Assembly (NCBI GenBank): GCA_946811185.2
Contig: OX328110.1
Location: forward strand, 12,628,516 to 12,692,515
Length of the DNA stretch: 64,000 bases
Reading direction: 5' to 3'
From: Hippopus hippopus
Taxonomy: Eukaryota > Mollusca > Bivalvia > Cardiida > Cardiidae
How positions within the stretch are numbered: the first letter of the stretch is position 1; the number at the start of each line of letters is the position of its first letter. Of the stretch, positions 10,271 to 20,587 are shown in pieces. The notes beneath the pieces are model-generated. The model saw only the letters and a list, made by a program, of their open reading frames with translations, made no database searches and was not told the DNA's origin. The position numbers were made by a program, and so were the translations under genes.

Positions 10271-10435
10271 AGATGACTATTGAAAACATTGTAGGGAAAA
10301 GGAGAAAATGCTGGTTACCAGCATTTTCTCCTTTACCCTTCAATGTTTTGTTCTCTGTGAAAAATATATCCAATCATTTACGCCTCGTCTAATTTTTCGA
10401 CAGCGAATATTTTCAGTATAGGCAGGTGTCATATT
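10271..10435 (+). mobile_element. MITE B, core and right arm
   Basis: GAAAACATTGTAGGGAAAAG to CCTTCAATGTTTTG with the centre GCTGGTTACCAGC. The left arm is missing and the right arm fades at TCGACAGCGAATATTTTCAG. Confidence 0.75.
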
Positions 10436-10804
10436 TTGTCCCCCGGTGTAGAGATATTGACGGTCACTTGTGAAGTATTTTTCGCAGTATAAATTGTCAG
10501 TTTTAGCTTGTCCCACAGATCAAAGAATTGGTCTTGTTTTTGAAAAGCGAGATAAAAATGCCGGATTGAATGTTTTGCTTCGATTGAATTTGGTGATAAG
10601 CCAGCCGCACGCGACGTATATGCAGGTCAGAGGTCAAGGGTAAAAAATGGAGGGGGTATTTTAGCATATTCTTTTATCTTTTTGCAAAAAAATTACTGTA
10701 TTATGGATACGCATTTAAATTGCCTGACCGAAAACGAAAAGCTCATGAGATCAGAATTAATGTTTTTGGAACAAATAATGATACAATGCTCGTTATGGTG
10801 AACA
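10436..10804. other. No feature recognised
   Basis: Unremarkable AT-rich sequence between a MITE and the minisatellite. It is not coding in any frame. Confidence 0.5.
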
Positions 10805-12315
10805 CGAATTACAAACACATTAGTAAATAAAAATACCATACAAATAACAGGTGAAAAAGATAACCATACTGATAATGGTATATAAGACTCTCATACTGAT
10901 AAATAAGCAGCACCATACTGATTGTTGTTGGTATAAAATACCATACAGATAGAGGTGATAAAGAATGCAATGATAATGGTAAATAGGGATATACTGTACA
11001 TTACAGATTATGGTTACTAAGACCATCATGCAAATATGGGTAAATACAAAAAATAAAATACCATACAGATAGAATACCATACTGCGGATGGTAATTTGAA
11101 ATACTATACTTGTATGGGTAAAATTAATAAGAATACCACACATAATTATAATGGTGAATAAGAATACTACACAGATAGTGGTTGATATAAATACCATACC
11201 GTTTTGGGTATGTAAACAAAACCATATTGGTACGGGTATATATAAATCCCGTATAGATATGGGAATAAAATACCAAATTGATACAGGTATTTAAAAACAT
11301 CATAATAATATCGATAGATAAGAATTCCATACAGGTATGGGTAAAACAATACCATAACGATATGGGTAAATAAAAGTACCATATAGATAATAGTAAATAA
11401 GAACACTGATATTGGTTGATAAGATTACGATACAGATAACTGTAGATAAAAGTACAGAAAATGATTAATAAGAATACCATAATGATGTATGAAAATAAAA
11501 ATACCCTACAGGAAATGATAAATAGATACTATTACACAATACAAAAACCGAAAAAATACCATTAAAATAGTGGTATCCAGAAAAACCGTACGAATAATGG
11601 TAACAGAAAATACCCTTCTGACTATGGACAGTAATAAAAGTATACCAGTACGAGTATGGGTCAATAAAAATGCCAAACTGACATGAGTAAATAAGAATTC
11701 CATACAGATGATGGTAAATAAAGATAATATACAGCTAATGGTAAATAAAAATACCACACTTATGGTGATTAAGAAATACCAGGCAGGTCATTGTAAGTAA
11801 GAATACCATACAGATTATGGTAAATAAAAATAACATTAAGATAAAGATAAATTAAGCTAAATTGAAATACCTTACAGATAATTGTAAATAAGAATACCAT
11901 GGTAATATTAAGGTTATATAAAAAAAACATATAGATAACGGTAAACAACAATACCATAAAGATAGCGGCAAATAGGAATACCATAGAGATAATGGTAAGT
12001 AAGGTAACCATACTGATAATGGGTAAAAAAGAATACTTTTTAATAATCGTAGAAACAATAACCATACTGATAATGGTAAATAAGAATACCATACTGATAA
12101 TGGTAAATAGGTGTAACATACTTCGTACATAAGAAAACCACAGTAGTACTGATAAATTTGAATACCGTGGGTATAATGGTATATAAGAATGCCATACAGG
12201 CAATGGCAAATAAAAATATCAAAATGATAATGGCAAATAGAAATATCAAATTGATAATTGTAAAATATAATACCATACCTTACACATACGGGTATATTAG
12301 AATACCTTTACATAC
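10805..12315. repeat. 27-bp minisatellite of small hairpins
   Basis: Around fifty diverged units of the type ACCATACTGATAATGGTAAA plus TAAGAAT. Adjacent units at 12061 and 12088, and near 11351, are exactly 27 bp apart. Most units keep ACCAT and ATGGT around a 7-base loop, so each can fold. Because 27 is a multiple of three, the minus strand reads as runs of a nine-residue hydrophobic repeat (MVFLFTIIS-like). I take this as a repeat artefact and not a protein. Confidence 0.9.
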
Positions 12316-12513
12316 AAACTAATGGGACATTTTTTATATTCGAGCAGTAGGCAGCCTTTCAAAGCAGTGTAGGAGCACCCCAAATTGCTTGTAACTATCA
12401 ATTGCTCCCTTTTCCCACAATCGTTTCCATAGTAATTATTTTAAAAGCCATAAAACCCTTCCTTTTAATGTTTCTCTTTGATATCACCTGTTTTTGTTTG
12501 CATGGTGACTGTT

Positions 12514-12718
12514 CAACCCTTTCGTCACATTGACTTTTTATGGAGATTCAAAAGGCATGATTTCTCAATTTCACAGCAAAAACAACAACAAAAAAAGACT
12601 GTTCAGGAAATACCTGGCGGACGCCTTGGATCAAGATCAGACTGCACGTTCTGTGCAGTCTGATCTTGATCCAAGCCGTCCGCAAAAGTTTGTCATGTCG
12701 TCTACGGCGCTACAGGAG
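12514..12718 (+). mobile_element. MITE A, diverged arms
   Basis: Hairpin GGCGGACGCCTTGGATC to GATCCAAGCCGTCCGC (12614-12683). The right end GGCGCTACAGGAG meets TTAA at 12719. The left end is probably TTCAACCCTTTCG. Confidence 0.7.
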
Positions 12719-12924
12719 TTAAGGATATTTGAGACTATCTATTTCACACTTGTCCTTGGCTCGCTATGTATTCTGAAGCGATTCAGACCTGAAGGAGTCT
12801 CGAGGACTCTTCACTGTGTTTGAACTAATTGGGGACCAAGAGATCTGACCACTTAAATTTAACACCTCCAAACCACGCCCCCTTTTGAAATGTTGCATTA
12901 TTGGTAACACACATGTTTTACCGA

Positions 12925-13000
12925 CCCTGTCTGTCTGTCTGTCTCTCTCTCTCCCTCCCTCCCTCCCTCTCTCTCTCTCCCTCCCTCCCTCCCTCCCTCC

Positions 13001-13034
<34 letters not shown>

Positions 13035-13045
13035 TCTGTGCCTCT
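12925..13045. repeat. (CTGT)n, (CCCT)n and (CT)n microsatellite
   Basis: CTGT units grade into CCCT and CT units. It ends before CCTCTGTGCCTC. The open frames over it are spurious. Confidence 0.92.
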
Positions 13046-13246
13046 TTCTGTTTCTCTCTACGTTTGACTTTTTGTCCCTAGCAAGCATAACACAGTTTTG
13101 TGAATTAAACGTTCAGTCACTTGTGACATCTTTGGATATCAACTTGTTGTTGTGCGTTCTTTCAAACTTTTATATAACCGGTGGTTCGACAGCCGGCAAA
13201 AATGTTCTTATCTGGACAATTCTAATAGATACCAACATCGACTCTT

Positions 13247-13650
13247 AGTTTATTTTGCATGGTGATTAACGCCGCTTTCAACACTATCTCAAGTATATGA
13301 GCAGTACTCTGGCAAAAGAGGGTTTAATGCATCTCCATGGTGCATTCTTCCAAGCAACTCAGCAAATTATTATGGATCTATGAAATATATTTTTTAACAG
13401 CCGTTTGAATCATGAGATAAACTTGTCCTTTGACATGCAGAAAATTTCTAAACAGCAAATATTTCTGCTCATGTCAGCCTGCGCTGAGTGCGCAGGCTGA
13501 CATTGGTCGATACTTTTTGTACTTACATTAAATCCCCTATTCACAGAGCGTGATTCAATTATCATGACGACAGCTCAATTGTGTTATTGTATCCTAGGTT
13601 TAATCATCACTAAGCTGGGCTCTGAAGCACCTTGCCGAAGGACAATCCTA
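13247..13650 (-). mobile_element. SINE S2, split by a MITE C
   Basis: GATTAACGCCGCTTTCAACA before the insert; ATGACGACAGCTCAATTGTG, CTAAGCTGGGCTCTGAAGCA and CCTTGCCGAAGGACAAT after it. The head end is lost. Confidence 0.75.
13299..13556 (+). mobile_element. MITE C nested in a SINE S2
   Basis: GAGCAGTACTCTGGCAAAAG to GAGCGTGATTC. The core GTCAGCCTGCGCTGAGTGCG has a changed centre. It splits S2 between its GTATAT and its ATCATGACG. Confidence 0.85.
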
Positions 13651-13727
13651 TGTAACCAGTAGCCATAAGGAAGATCGATGCTGATTTCACTGATTATAAA
13701 GGTCTAAATGTGTAATAAAATGACGCG

Positions 13728-13792
13728 ACTGCTTGAAACATTATTGCGAAGGGAGAAAATTGTGGTTACAAGCATTATTTTTCAGTTTAGGC
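13728..13792 (+). mobile_element. MITE B remnant
   Basis: TTGAAACATTATTGCGAAGG, GAGAAAATTGTGGTTACAAG and CATTATTTTTC are a worn B core without ends. Confidence 0.45.
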
Positions 13793-13799
13793 CTTTTGA

Positions 13800-14072
13800 T
13801 AAAGAATAGGGGTTGCGGGTACGGATCCCCAGCTCGGCCAATTTTTCTTCGCGGAGTGATGATAGTCATTGTGACAGGGTTCATTCCTCTCTCACTGCTG
13901 ATCATTGTTTCCAGGATGGTTATGTAGGAAAGCAACCAGCGGCTTTGGAAAAATATTGTTCGAAATACTGGTTAGATACCAATAAACGCGTTAATAGGTG
14001 CACTGGCCGTCACGATATAACGGAAATAATGTTGAAAACGGCGTTAAACACCATATAGACAAACAATTAATA
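13800..14072 (+). mobile_element. SINE S1, head truncated
   Basis: Begins inside the head at GGGGTTGCGGGTACGGATCC, then the body GATGATAGTCATTGTGACAG and TTCATTCCTCTCTCACTGCT, tail AAAACGGCGTTAAACACC with ATAGACAAACAATTAAT. Confidence 0.88.
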
Positions 14073-14280
14073 AACATTAACAATACCATTTTACTTATCA
14101 AAATCTTAATCTTTCACGCACCGTCTTTGTTTTGGAATTACCGCGAAGTTGTCGTGAAGAGTGCACATATTTTCGTGTCTTTTGATTGAAATTTTAACAG
14201 ATAACGAACGATCCACTGTCAACCGAAAGTATGTATCCAGTACACCAACTCTTCACACGTTCAATTAATTTCAACCTGCT

Positions 14281-14352
14281 TTGCGGACAGCGTAGATCCA
14301 AGATCAAACTGCACAAAACGTGCAGTCTGATCTTGAATCGACGCTGTCCGAA
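14281..14352. mobile_element. MITE A hairpin core
   Basis: TGCGGACAGCGTAGATCC to GAATCGACGCTGTCCG. The arms share the GCGT/ACGC change, so the two sides have stayed complementary while departing from the family sequence. Confidence 0.7.
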
Positions 14353-14680
14353 ATTCTACCAGACATTTCAACCAAAACTAAAATTAATATATCCTTGAAT
14401 ATGACTCATTCAGACCTTTTCTGCAGGTTTGGACTTGTCCATCTGGAGTATTTGGAAATCTAAGGGGAAATTTGCATGTCTCTGTCAATCATTTTAATCG
14501 GTGTTATAAAAGAGACGTCAGTCAATTGCATACAATTTCGCAGTAATCACATAATACTACTGTACCAAAAAAATTATCTAGGTTGACACGCGAAATATCA
14601 TGACATTTCAATTTTCTCTCTATTTTTTTTGTCATAGACTATCCCCTGTTAGTTTTTCTTTGTTTTATGGTGTTGAATAA
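14353..14680. other. No feature recognised
   Basis: AT-rich, no repeat I can place and no coding signal. Confidence 0.5.
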
Positions 14681-14904
14681 TCCTTTACCGACCAATCCAG
14701 TCTTCTAACGACCTCGAGAGAAAAAGCTTTTGAAGACATTGTGGGAAAAACGAGAAAATGCTGGTAAACAGCATTTTCTCCTTTTTCCCACAATGTTTTC
14801 TACCTTTTAAGAGACAAATTTCATTATGCGAGCCACAGTTATTTTCTTGTCTGCAAATGCTTTAAATTTTGGACGTGTCTAAAATTCTGTCGTTTAGTAG
14901 AGTG
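14681..14904 (+). mobile_element. MITE B
   Basis: AATCCTTTACCGACCAATCC on the left, a core with centre GCTGGTAAACAGC, and CTGTCGTTTAGTAGAGTG on the right. The terminal TTAA sites are worn. Confidence 0.85.
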
Positions 14905-14914
14905 TTTTTTTTAA

Positions 14915-15300
14915 CATTATCATAGTTATATCAATAATGCGGAGATCAGTGCTCCTATCCATGTGTTCACTGGTTGTTATAGAAGTATTTTGCATAACCC
15001 TCTTTCTAAGAAACTGGCCTTTTTTCCCACATTATACAGTGTTCAGGGAATAACTTTGTATATTTTTATGGTGTTTACCGTTTACAACATAATTTCAGTT
15101 ATGTAACAGAGGGGTCAGTGCACCTATCCATGCTTTCCTGGAGTTTCCTTTACCAGTACTGCGCACGATATTCTTCCTGCGCCACTGGCTACTTTCCCAC
15201 GTAACAATCCTCTAAACACCAAGGAGAAAGGAAAGAATCCTGTGGCAATGACTATAATATATTATCAGCCTTGGCAAAGAAATTCGCTGACCTGGGTAAA
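14915..15300 (-). mobile_element. Two SINE S1 fragments in tandem
   Basis: First TAACATTATCATAGTTATAT with GCGGAGATCAGTGCTCCTAT; second, from 15060, TTATGGTGTTTACCGTTTAC with CACCTATCCATGCTTTCC up to CAGCCTTGGCAAAGAAATTC. Both lack the head. Confidence 0.7.
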
Positions 15301-15329
15301 ATGTTAGTCCCATATCACCTTGTGTAGTC

Positions 15330-15483
15330 CGTCAATAATCAATTTTCTGCATGTCGACGGACCATTCTACCTCATGATTATTACCCCAAATGGAATTTAT
15401 GGATCCATCATTATGTGATGACTTGCTTGGTATAGTGCATCATCGAGACGCATTAAACCCCTTTTTTTGCGAGAGCATGGCTC
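15330..15483 (-). mobile_element. MITE C, right half
   Basis: AATTTTCTGCATGTCGACGG, GATGACTTGCTTGGTATAGT and AGAGCATGGCTC. The hairpin core is lost apart from a worn GACCTGGGTAAAATG at 15290. Confidence 0.75.
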
Positions 15484-15721
15484 ATCTATTTTGGCCTGAA
15501 AGAGTCAAAGAAATTCTTTGGATAACATGAATAAGTGCACTGGCCGCCTTATTCTGTATTGATATTCTGAAACTAGAGAGCTTCCCGTTTTTCCTGTGAC
15601 TCAGCCATATTAAAAATGAGTACAAAAAAAATCCTCAGCCCTCCCCCCCCCCCCTCCCCTTTACAAGATCTCATGTCCAAAGTTAAGCTTATTTACTCAT
15701 AAGATCTACTTTACATATGGC

Positions 15722-15976
15722 CTGCAACACGCGAAAAGAGGCATTCGGACATTTGCGTAAAGTGTCGTCTCGGATTAGCCTGCGCTGTCCGCGTAGGCTA
15801 ATCCGAGACAGAACTTTACGACTACATTAGATTTCGTCCTACAGTAAACTTGCGCAAAACAGAAAATAACCTAAATACGGAAAGTGTCGTCCCGGATCAG
15901 CCTGCGCGGACTGCGCGGGCTTATCCGGGACAGCGCTTTAAGCAAGTGTCCGAATGCCCCTTTTCGCGTGTTGCAG
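15722..15976. mobile_element. MITE N, with doubled core
   Basis: Terminal repeats GCCTGCAACACGCGAAAAGA and CTTTTCGCGTGTTGCAGGC. Inside are two separate hairpins, ATTAGCCTGCGCTGTCCGCG at 15774 and ATCAGCCTGCGCGGACTGCG at 15896. The N copy at 48020 has one. The hairpin centre is the same as in family C. Confidence 0.85.
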
Positions 15977-16107
15977 GCCACATGGTATGCACGCAAACCG
16001 AGCTGCATACGCGAATAAAAAACTGTTATGTACTTCTTGATTGACAGGTGACTTTCTATTATCTTCGAACACTTATTTAGCGCAAAACAGTGATTTAATC
16101 GTTGTTG

Positions 16108-16175
16108 CAAACAATGTATATTCAGATCAGACTGCACAGAACGTGCAGTCTGATCTTGGATCTACATTGTCCAAA
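16108..16175. mobile_element. MITE A hairpin core
   Basis: AACAATGTATATTCAGATCA and TGGATCTACATTGTCC around GACTGCACAGAACGTGCAGT. The left stem lacks about ten bases of the usual GATCAAGATC. Confidence 0.7.
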
Positions 16176-16379
16176 TTTTAAGAGATATCTTAAACCCCCC
16201 CCCCTCCGAAAGCAACCTTGAAATTGACAAGTTCGGAATTGCGTTTCACCCAGAGAAATCTTGAAGTCCATTTACTAACTTTTGTAGAGCCAAATATGTA
16301 ATCTCGACCTCTTTCGACGATTGCAAATGCTATCCACTAAAACTCAAACAGTTTTCTTTTCCTTACAGGCTTGACTTAA

Positions 16380-16452
16380 CAAGCGGACGGTATAGATCCG
16401 AGATCAGACTGCACGTTCTGTGCAGTCTGATCTGGATCTATACCGTCCGCAA
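16380..16452 (+). mobile_element. MITE A hairpin core (GGACGG variant)
   Basis: GCGGACGGTATAGATCCGAG pairs with CTGGATCTATACCGTCCGC. Same terminal variant as the copy at 811. Confidence 0.75.
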
Positions 16453-16678
16453 AACGCCTCTGTTCTCGCCTGTGCCGCTGACAAAGGTTTAGTAAGTCTA
16501 TAGTACGTTGTATTATTTCGATGATTGACGTTGTCTGTCTTTCAATAAGGTAAGTGAAAATAAAGAAACCCTTTTTCTTTAAATCTCTCATACTGAAATT
16601 TGCAGCGAGTGACTTCGAAATTCCCCTTGCAAAACTGAGCATAATTAACAAAAGATTAAGTTCAAATACTCGAATATA

Positions 16679-16755
16679 CAATAACAACATTGTGGCAAAA
16701 GGAGGTATTGATGTAACTAGTATATTCTTTCTTTTGTCACAATGTTTTTCATTCA
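16679..16755. mobile_element. Degraded B-like hairpin
   Basis: AACATTGTGGCAAAAGGAGG and CTTTTGTCACAATGTTTTT pair around an altered centre. It resembles the B variant with GAAATTGCT at 37330. Confidence 0.4.
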
Positions 16756-17060
16756 TTTGAATGGTGCATGACTGAGAGAAAAGAAATCTTTCGCAGAAGG
16801 TAAACGGTTTAAATTTATCATGATACTTGTTTTTTTGTAACAATTTCGCACCAAAGTTCTGAAAACTTTTCTTTTGAAATGAAAGGCGTGGGGGTCGAAC
16901 AAGCGTTGACCCTTGACTGGTGCCTTTCTATTTTCGATTCTTACCCACAGGTGTTTGAATCAGGTGTGGCCAAAAGTTTATCGTGTTTGAATAGTATCTT
17001 TTTTATTCGTGTTTGACAACTTGTCTATTTTGAATCAGGGCTAACGTACGCTAACGTAGG

Positions 17061-17388
17061 TCTCTTTCAAACTGCCTCAATTATATCACGGCGACAGTTC
17101 TCTTATTCATGTTTTTAAAACACTTATAGTGTGCTAAACGGGACTTTGTGGGTTACACAGGACAGAACAAATGGATAGACAGTGTAGGTCAAGATCAGAC
17201 TGCACAGAAAGTGCAGTCTGATCTTGGTCTTTCTCAAACTGCGTCAGTTATATCACGGCGAAAGTTCTTTTATTCATGTTTTTTAACATATCAGGCCGCT
17301 AAGTGTGACTTTGTTAGTTTTTCCGAACAGTGCAGATCAAGATCAGACTGCACAGAACGTGCAGTCTGATCTTGGATCTACACTGTTC
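17061..17388. repeat. Direct duplication of a SINE-plus-MITE segment
   Basis: Unit 1 (17061-17227) and unit 2 (17228-17388) each run TCTTTCAAACTGC, TCAGTTATATCACGGCGA, TTATTCATGTTTTT, then a gap and an A hairpin ending CAGTCTGATCTTGG. A SINE S2 tail and an A element were copied together, so this is a segmental tandem duplication and not two insertions. Confidence 0.75.
17165..17227 (-). mobile_element. MITE A core in duplication unit 1
   Basis: GACAGTGTAGGTCAAGATCA to GTGCAGTCTGATCTTGGTCT. The far end was replaced by the start of unit 2. Confidence 0.75.
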
Positions 17389-17394
17389 GATACG
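17324..17394 (-). mobile_element. MITE A core in duplication unit 2
   Basis: CGAACAGTGCAGATCAAGAT to GGATCTACACTGTTCG. Retains both ends, unlike the unit 1 copy. Confidence 0.8.
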
Positions 17395-17538
17395 GTTAGA
17401 TCCCCGACGAGCAATTTTTTTTAATCCTAAACGATGAGTATTCACTATTGGCTGGAAATCTTTAGTTTAATTTATTTAGCAGTGTAAGCTAGCCAGTACT
17501 GTATGTTGGGCTTGGGTTGATTGAATTTGCGTTTATTT

Positions 17539-17826
17539 ATCGTCGCCACCGGTTGCCCATATGGGCGACGCCCCCTGAAGGCTGTTAGTATTGTTACGGG
17601 GGATAGTGCAGATACAGGACGAAACCCATCTTAAGTTACGCCCCAGCTGGTTCTTTTACGTGCACGGTGTATAGCACCGTCACACGGGACCTCGGTTTAA
17701 CGTCTCATCCGAAAGACTATTAGTAATTTTAGATGGCCAGCCGTGGGGATCGAACCCACACCCTCAAGTGACTCGAAACATCACGTTCACGAGTCCTACG
17801 CTCTACCTATTGAGCTATGCGGGCTG
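17539..17826 (-). mobile_element. SINE S3, near full length
   Basis: Read on the minus strand: tRNA-like head with A box TAGCTCAATAGG and B box GGTTCGATCCC, then CGGATGAGACGTTAAACCGA, GGTCCCGTGTGACGG and GCACGTAAAAGAACC. The GACGTTAAACCGAGG block resembles conserved-domain SINEs known across invertebrates; I cannot assign the exact superfamily without alignment. Confidence 0.85.
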
Positions 17827-17939
17827 GTCATGCTGGGCTTGGGCTGTAGAGTGCAGTGCTTTTGCTCAGGGTCGCTCAAACATGACCAACGCCGTGAGCG
17901 GGGATCAAACATTGATTTCCTGCTGGCAAGTTCAATCAC

Positions 17940-18030
17940 TTAAAGGCCCGGTCGCGGCCAAAAGTAAACAAAACGGACATTAAATGCATTTGAATTTTAT
18001 TCGTACCATTCAAAAGTATGCAAATTATTA
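17940..18030 (+). mobile_element. Repeat K fragment
   Basis: TTAAAGGCCCGGTCGCGGCC, AAAAGTAAACAAAACGG and ATTCAAAAGTATGCAAATTA match the outer arm of K. It is cut off by the MITE C that follows. Confidence 0.5.
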
Positions 18031-18039
18031 TTATTATCA

Positions 18040-18234
18040 ACTATGGATCCATGAAATTCATTTTATCTAACACAGTTGCTGACAAAATTCTGGAGTAGAT
18101 TGTCCTTTAACTTGTATGAAATTTACCAATAGCAAAAAGTTTCGGCCCAGGTCAGCCTGCGCGGACCGCGCAGGCTGACCTGGGCCGAAACTTTTTGCAG
18201 TTGCATTAAGACCACTTTTCACATAACACGGCTC
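18040..18234 (+). mobile_element. MITE C, left end missing
   Basis: Starts within the arm at TATGGATCCATGAAATTC. The core is a perfect hairpin GCCCAGGTCAGCCTGCGCGG at 18145-18190. Ends AACACGGCTC. Confidence 0.85.
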
Positions 18235-18344
18235 ATATATAATGGAAAATACAACTTATGTTAAAAATACAAAGTGAGAAGACAAGATAACGATCGGGGG
18301 TTAGGGAAACCCCCCAAAAGCGGTAAATGAATATGTGCGGTTAA

Positions 18345-18568
18345 CTCTTTGCCAAAAGAAAACATCGTTGCCTTGTCCAAATTGAAGGCATTTGCAGACG
18401 ACAAATTAAATGGTGCATAAAGAATGGATGGGATTTGCATGCGAAAGGGTAGAAAACAGTGTGGAAAAAGGAGAAAATGCTGTTACCAGCATTTTCTCCT
18501 TTTCCCACAATGTTTTTAATAGGCTCTTTTTGCAGGATCGTTAATTACGGGATTGTTTGGTAGAAAAT
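18345..18568 (-). mobile_element. MITE B
   Basis: TTAA (18341-18344) CTCTTTGCCAAAAG, then GTCCAAATTGAAGGCATTTG, a core with centre GCTGTTACCAGC (one base short of a perfect palindrome), and GGGATTGTTTGGTAGAAAA. Confidence 0.87.
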
Positions 18569-18626
18569 GAAGGAAAAAAGCGGTTTAGAATTTCAAATAT
18601 AATCCTACTAGAACCCAGACTGTTAA

Positions 18627-18834
18627 CTCTTAAACAGAGAAATAAATCAAATTAAAATTTCTAGCCAATAGTAAAAACTCAAAAGTTTGCGACATCGAAG
18701 GATTTTTTAACGAAAAAAAAAAATCGCCAGATTTGATAGTGTAGATTCAAGATCAGACTGCACATTTTATGCCGTCTGGTCTTGATCTAAACAGTCAGCA
18801 AAGGCGGACTGAGTCGTACTTAGAGGCCAAAGAG
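18627..18834 (+). mobile_element. MITE A, worn
   Basis: TTAA (18623-18626) CTCTTAAACAG, left arm TTCTAGCCAATAGTAAAAAC, hairpin ATAGTGTAGATTCAAGATCA, right arm GAGTCGTACTTAGAGGCCAA. Many point changes. Confidence 0.75.
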
Positions 18835-18939
18835 TAAAAATTTTACACCCCTGAAACGAATTCGCTACAAAGAAATTTTGAACACTTAGTTCTAAAATAT
18901 GGAAGATCAACATGATGTAAACCTTTATGCGTACGATTC

Positions 18940-19020
18940 ATTTGAAACCATTGTGACAAAACAAGAAATTGCTTGCAAGAAGCAATGTCTTCTTTTGTTG
19001 CAACGTTTTCAAATGTTTCC
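18940..19020. mobile_element. B-like hairpin, GAAATTGCT variant
   Basis: TTTGAAACCATTGTGACAAA, AACAAGAAATTGCTTGCAAG, AAGCAATGTCTTCTTTTGTT. The core reads AAATTGCTTG where typical B has AAATGCTGG. Relatives lie at 37330 and 45430. Confidence 0.5.
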
Positions 19021-19150
19021 GGCTTCGAACACGAAATCAGTGGTCAGTATGTAGTTATGTCTAAAGTGGAAAGGACTTCTATATCGTGTTCAAGTGGAAT
19101 TGTCAATTTTTTAATGAATGAAATATCCTTGAATGAATTGATCAATAACA

Positions 19151-19183
19151 TGAATGAATGAATGAATGAATGAATGAATGAAA
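19151..19183. repeat. (TGAA)n microsatellite
   Basis: Eight TGAA units. The short reading frame ending here is not credible as a gene. Confidence 0.9.
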
Positions 19184-19292
19184 GTTTCGACCTGTATAGG
19201 TTTAATATTTATCCATTTGTTCTGTCCTGTGTACCATTATGATGACAGATTACAAAAAAAAAGACAATAGTAACGACATATTTTTCCATTCC

Positions 19293-19358
19293 AAGGCCCG
19301 TATACACCAACTATTCTGAGTTTCATTCTTTATTTTATTCTAGATTTAGAAAGTAACA
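19293..19358 (+). mobile_element. Element E, left half
   Basis: AAGGCCCGTATACACCAACT, ATTCTAGATTTAGAAAGTAA and CACAACTTTTGATAG match the left arm at 20390. The element is cut by the SINE remnant that follows. Confidence 0.6.
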
Positions 19359-19575
19359 CAACTTTTGATAGTGCTATAGATACACGACGAAGCATTTCCG
19401 AAGTTACACTTGATGCTTTACCGTGGTCGGTGTGTAATACCGTTACACGGGATCTCGGTTTAGCGTCTCATCCGTAAGGCTATAACTTAAGATGGCCAAC
19501 CGTGGGGCTTGAGCCTGCGGCCTAAGGTGACCCTATACATGATGCGTACAGTTTCGACGTTTTACAACCGGAGCA
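19359..19575 (-). mobile_element. SINE S3, partial
   Basis: AGTGCTATAGATACACGACG, CGTTACACGGGATCTCGGTT, TAGCGTCTCATCCG, then a degraded head TTGAGCCTGCGGCCTAAGG. It joins directly to element E. Confidence 0.7.
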
Positions 19576-19849
19576 ATGTGGGCTTATCTAAATACTCTTA
19601 GCAACCAATGTGTAGTTTTATAAAAAATAATAGTCCCCAATACTATTGACACTCTATACAGGTTGAGCTCATTTGCATAATATGTGCAATGCATAAAGGG
19701 AAAGAAGCCTGTGGAGCGTACGATTTTTTCAGTTATTTTATTATATACTATTGTACCACTTGTTGTCTGTACCACCCATATACATCATTTTCAATTTGCT
19801 TTTCATCCCATTACCAACTTTTTGTCTACTTCATCCCAATTTTTGAGGA

Positions 19850-20045
19850 TCCTGGGGGGAAAAAAATAGGCTTTAAAAATCGATGTTGGAACGGGAGAGA
19901 ATGGTGGTAAGCAGTGTGTTATCCTTTTCTCACAAGGTTTTTTTTTTATATATATCCTTTTGAAAATAATTCTCATCATTTCTGAGCTACCTTTGGTTTG
20001 TCTTTTGCATTTAACGTTGGCAAGTCTAGAAGTTTGTCGTCAAGT
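19850..20045 (+). mobile_element. MITE B, heavily degraded
   Basis: TTGGAACGGGAGAGAATGGT, GTTATCCTTTTCTCACAAGG, then GTTGGCAAGTCTAGAAGTTT and GTCGTCAAGTAAAGGAT at the right end. Confidence 0.55.
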
Positions 20046-20227
20046 AAAGGATAGAGGGGCTAATGCATTTTGCATGTTGTTTGATACTCGATTAATTAGG
20101 ATGAATCACCAAATTATTTACAGTGCATGATTAATGAATCTAACGCGACACTTTATTGACGTTGTTTTTCTTTCTGTAATTAAACGGTGTTGAATTATCC
20201 AATTGCCAATTGCGCCAAATTAAGACG

Positions 20228-20332
20228 GTCTACGGCCCCTAACTCTCATATTAAAAGACGGAAGCTGCCGAGATTGGCTGAATAGCCTTTACGAAAACGT
20301 CGATGTTTACCGATGAATTAGGGGCTGTAGAC
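20228..20332. mobile_element. Element F, single unit
   Basis: Inverted ends GTCTACGGCCCCTAACTC and GAATTAGGGGCTGTAGAC. Inside: ATTAAAAGACGGAAGCTGCC and CGAAAACGTCGATG. About 105 bp, one unit, against two at 33900 and 39868. Confidence 0.8.
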
Positions 20333-20389
20333 TTTAATACTATGAAAAACAATAAAGATTTTTTTTAAAGAATGAAAGAATGAGCAAGC

Positions 20390-20587
20390 CAGGGCCGTAT
20401 CCACTAACCATTCTTAATTTCATTGTTGGTCTTATTGTATTATTATATTTAGAAAGTAACGCAACTTCTGATTGGCTAAACCGTTCGGTTTAGCCAATCA
20501 GAAGTTGTGTTACTTTCAATTTTTGAAAATTCTTGAGAAGAAGTTTAAGAATATTCTTAAGAATGTAGTTGGTGTATACGGTCCCTG
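20390..20587. mobile_element. Element E, complete, hAT-like ends
   Basis: CAGGGCCGTATCCACTAACC and its complement GTTGGTGTATACGGTCCCTG are the ends. The centre is a perfect palindrome of AACTTCTGATTGGCTAAACC. CAGGG-type ends suggest a hAT-like MITE, but no matching 8-bp target duplication is visible. Confidence 0.78.

Noticed and set aside
10820..12276. Series of minus-strand hydrophobic frames up to 146 codons
   Set aside because: They follow from a 27-bp tandem repeat with period divisible by three; they stop and restart in overlapping frames and have no gene structure.
10805..12315. CRISPR-like regular repeats
   Set aside because: Units are contiguous and diverged with no unique spacers, in an animal-type genome.
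13733..14058. Frames on both strands near 13.8 kb
   Set aside because: They translate SINE S1; the same peptides recur wherever S1 occurs.
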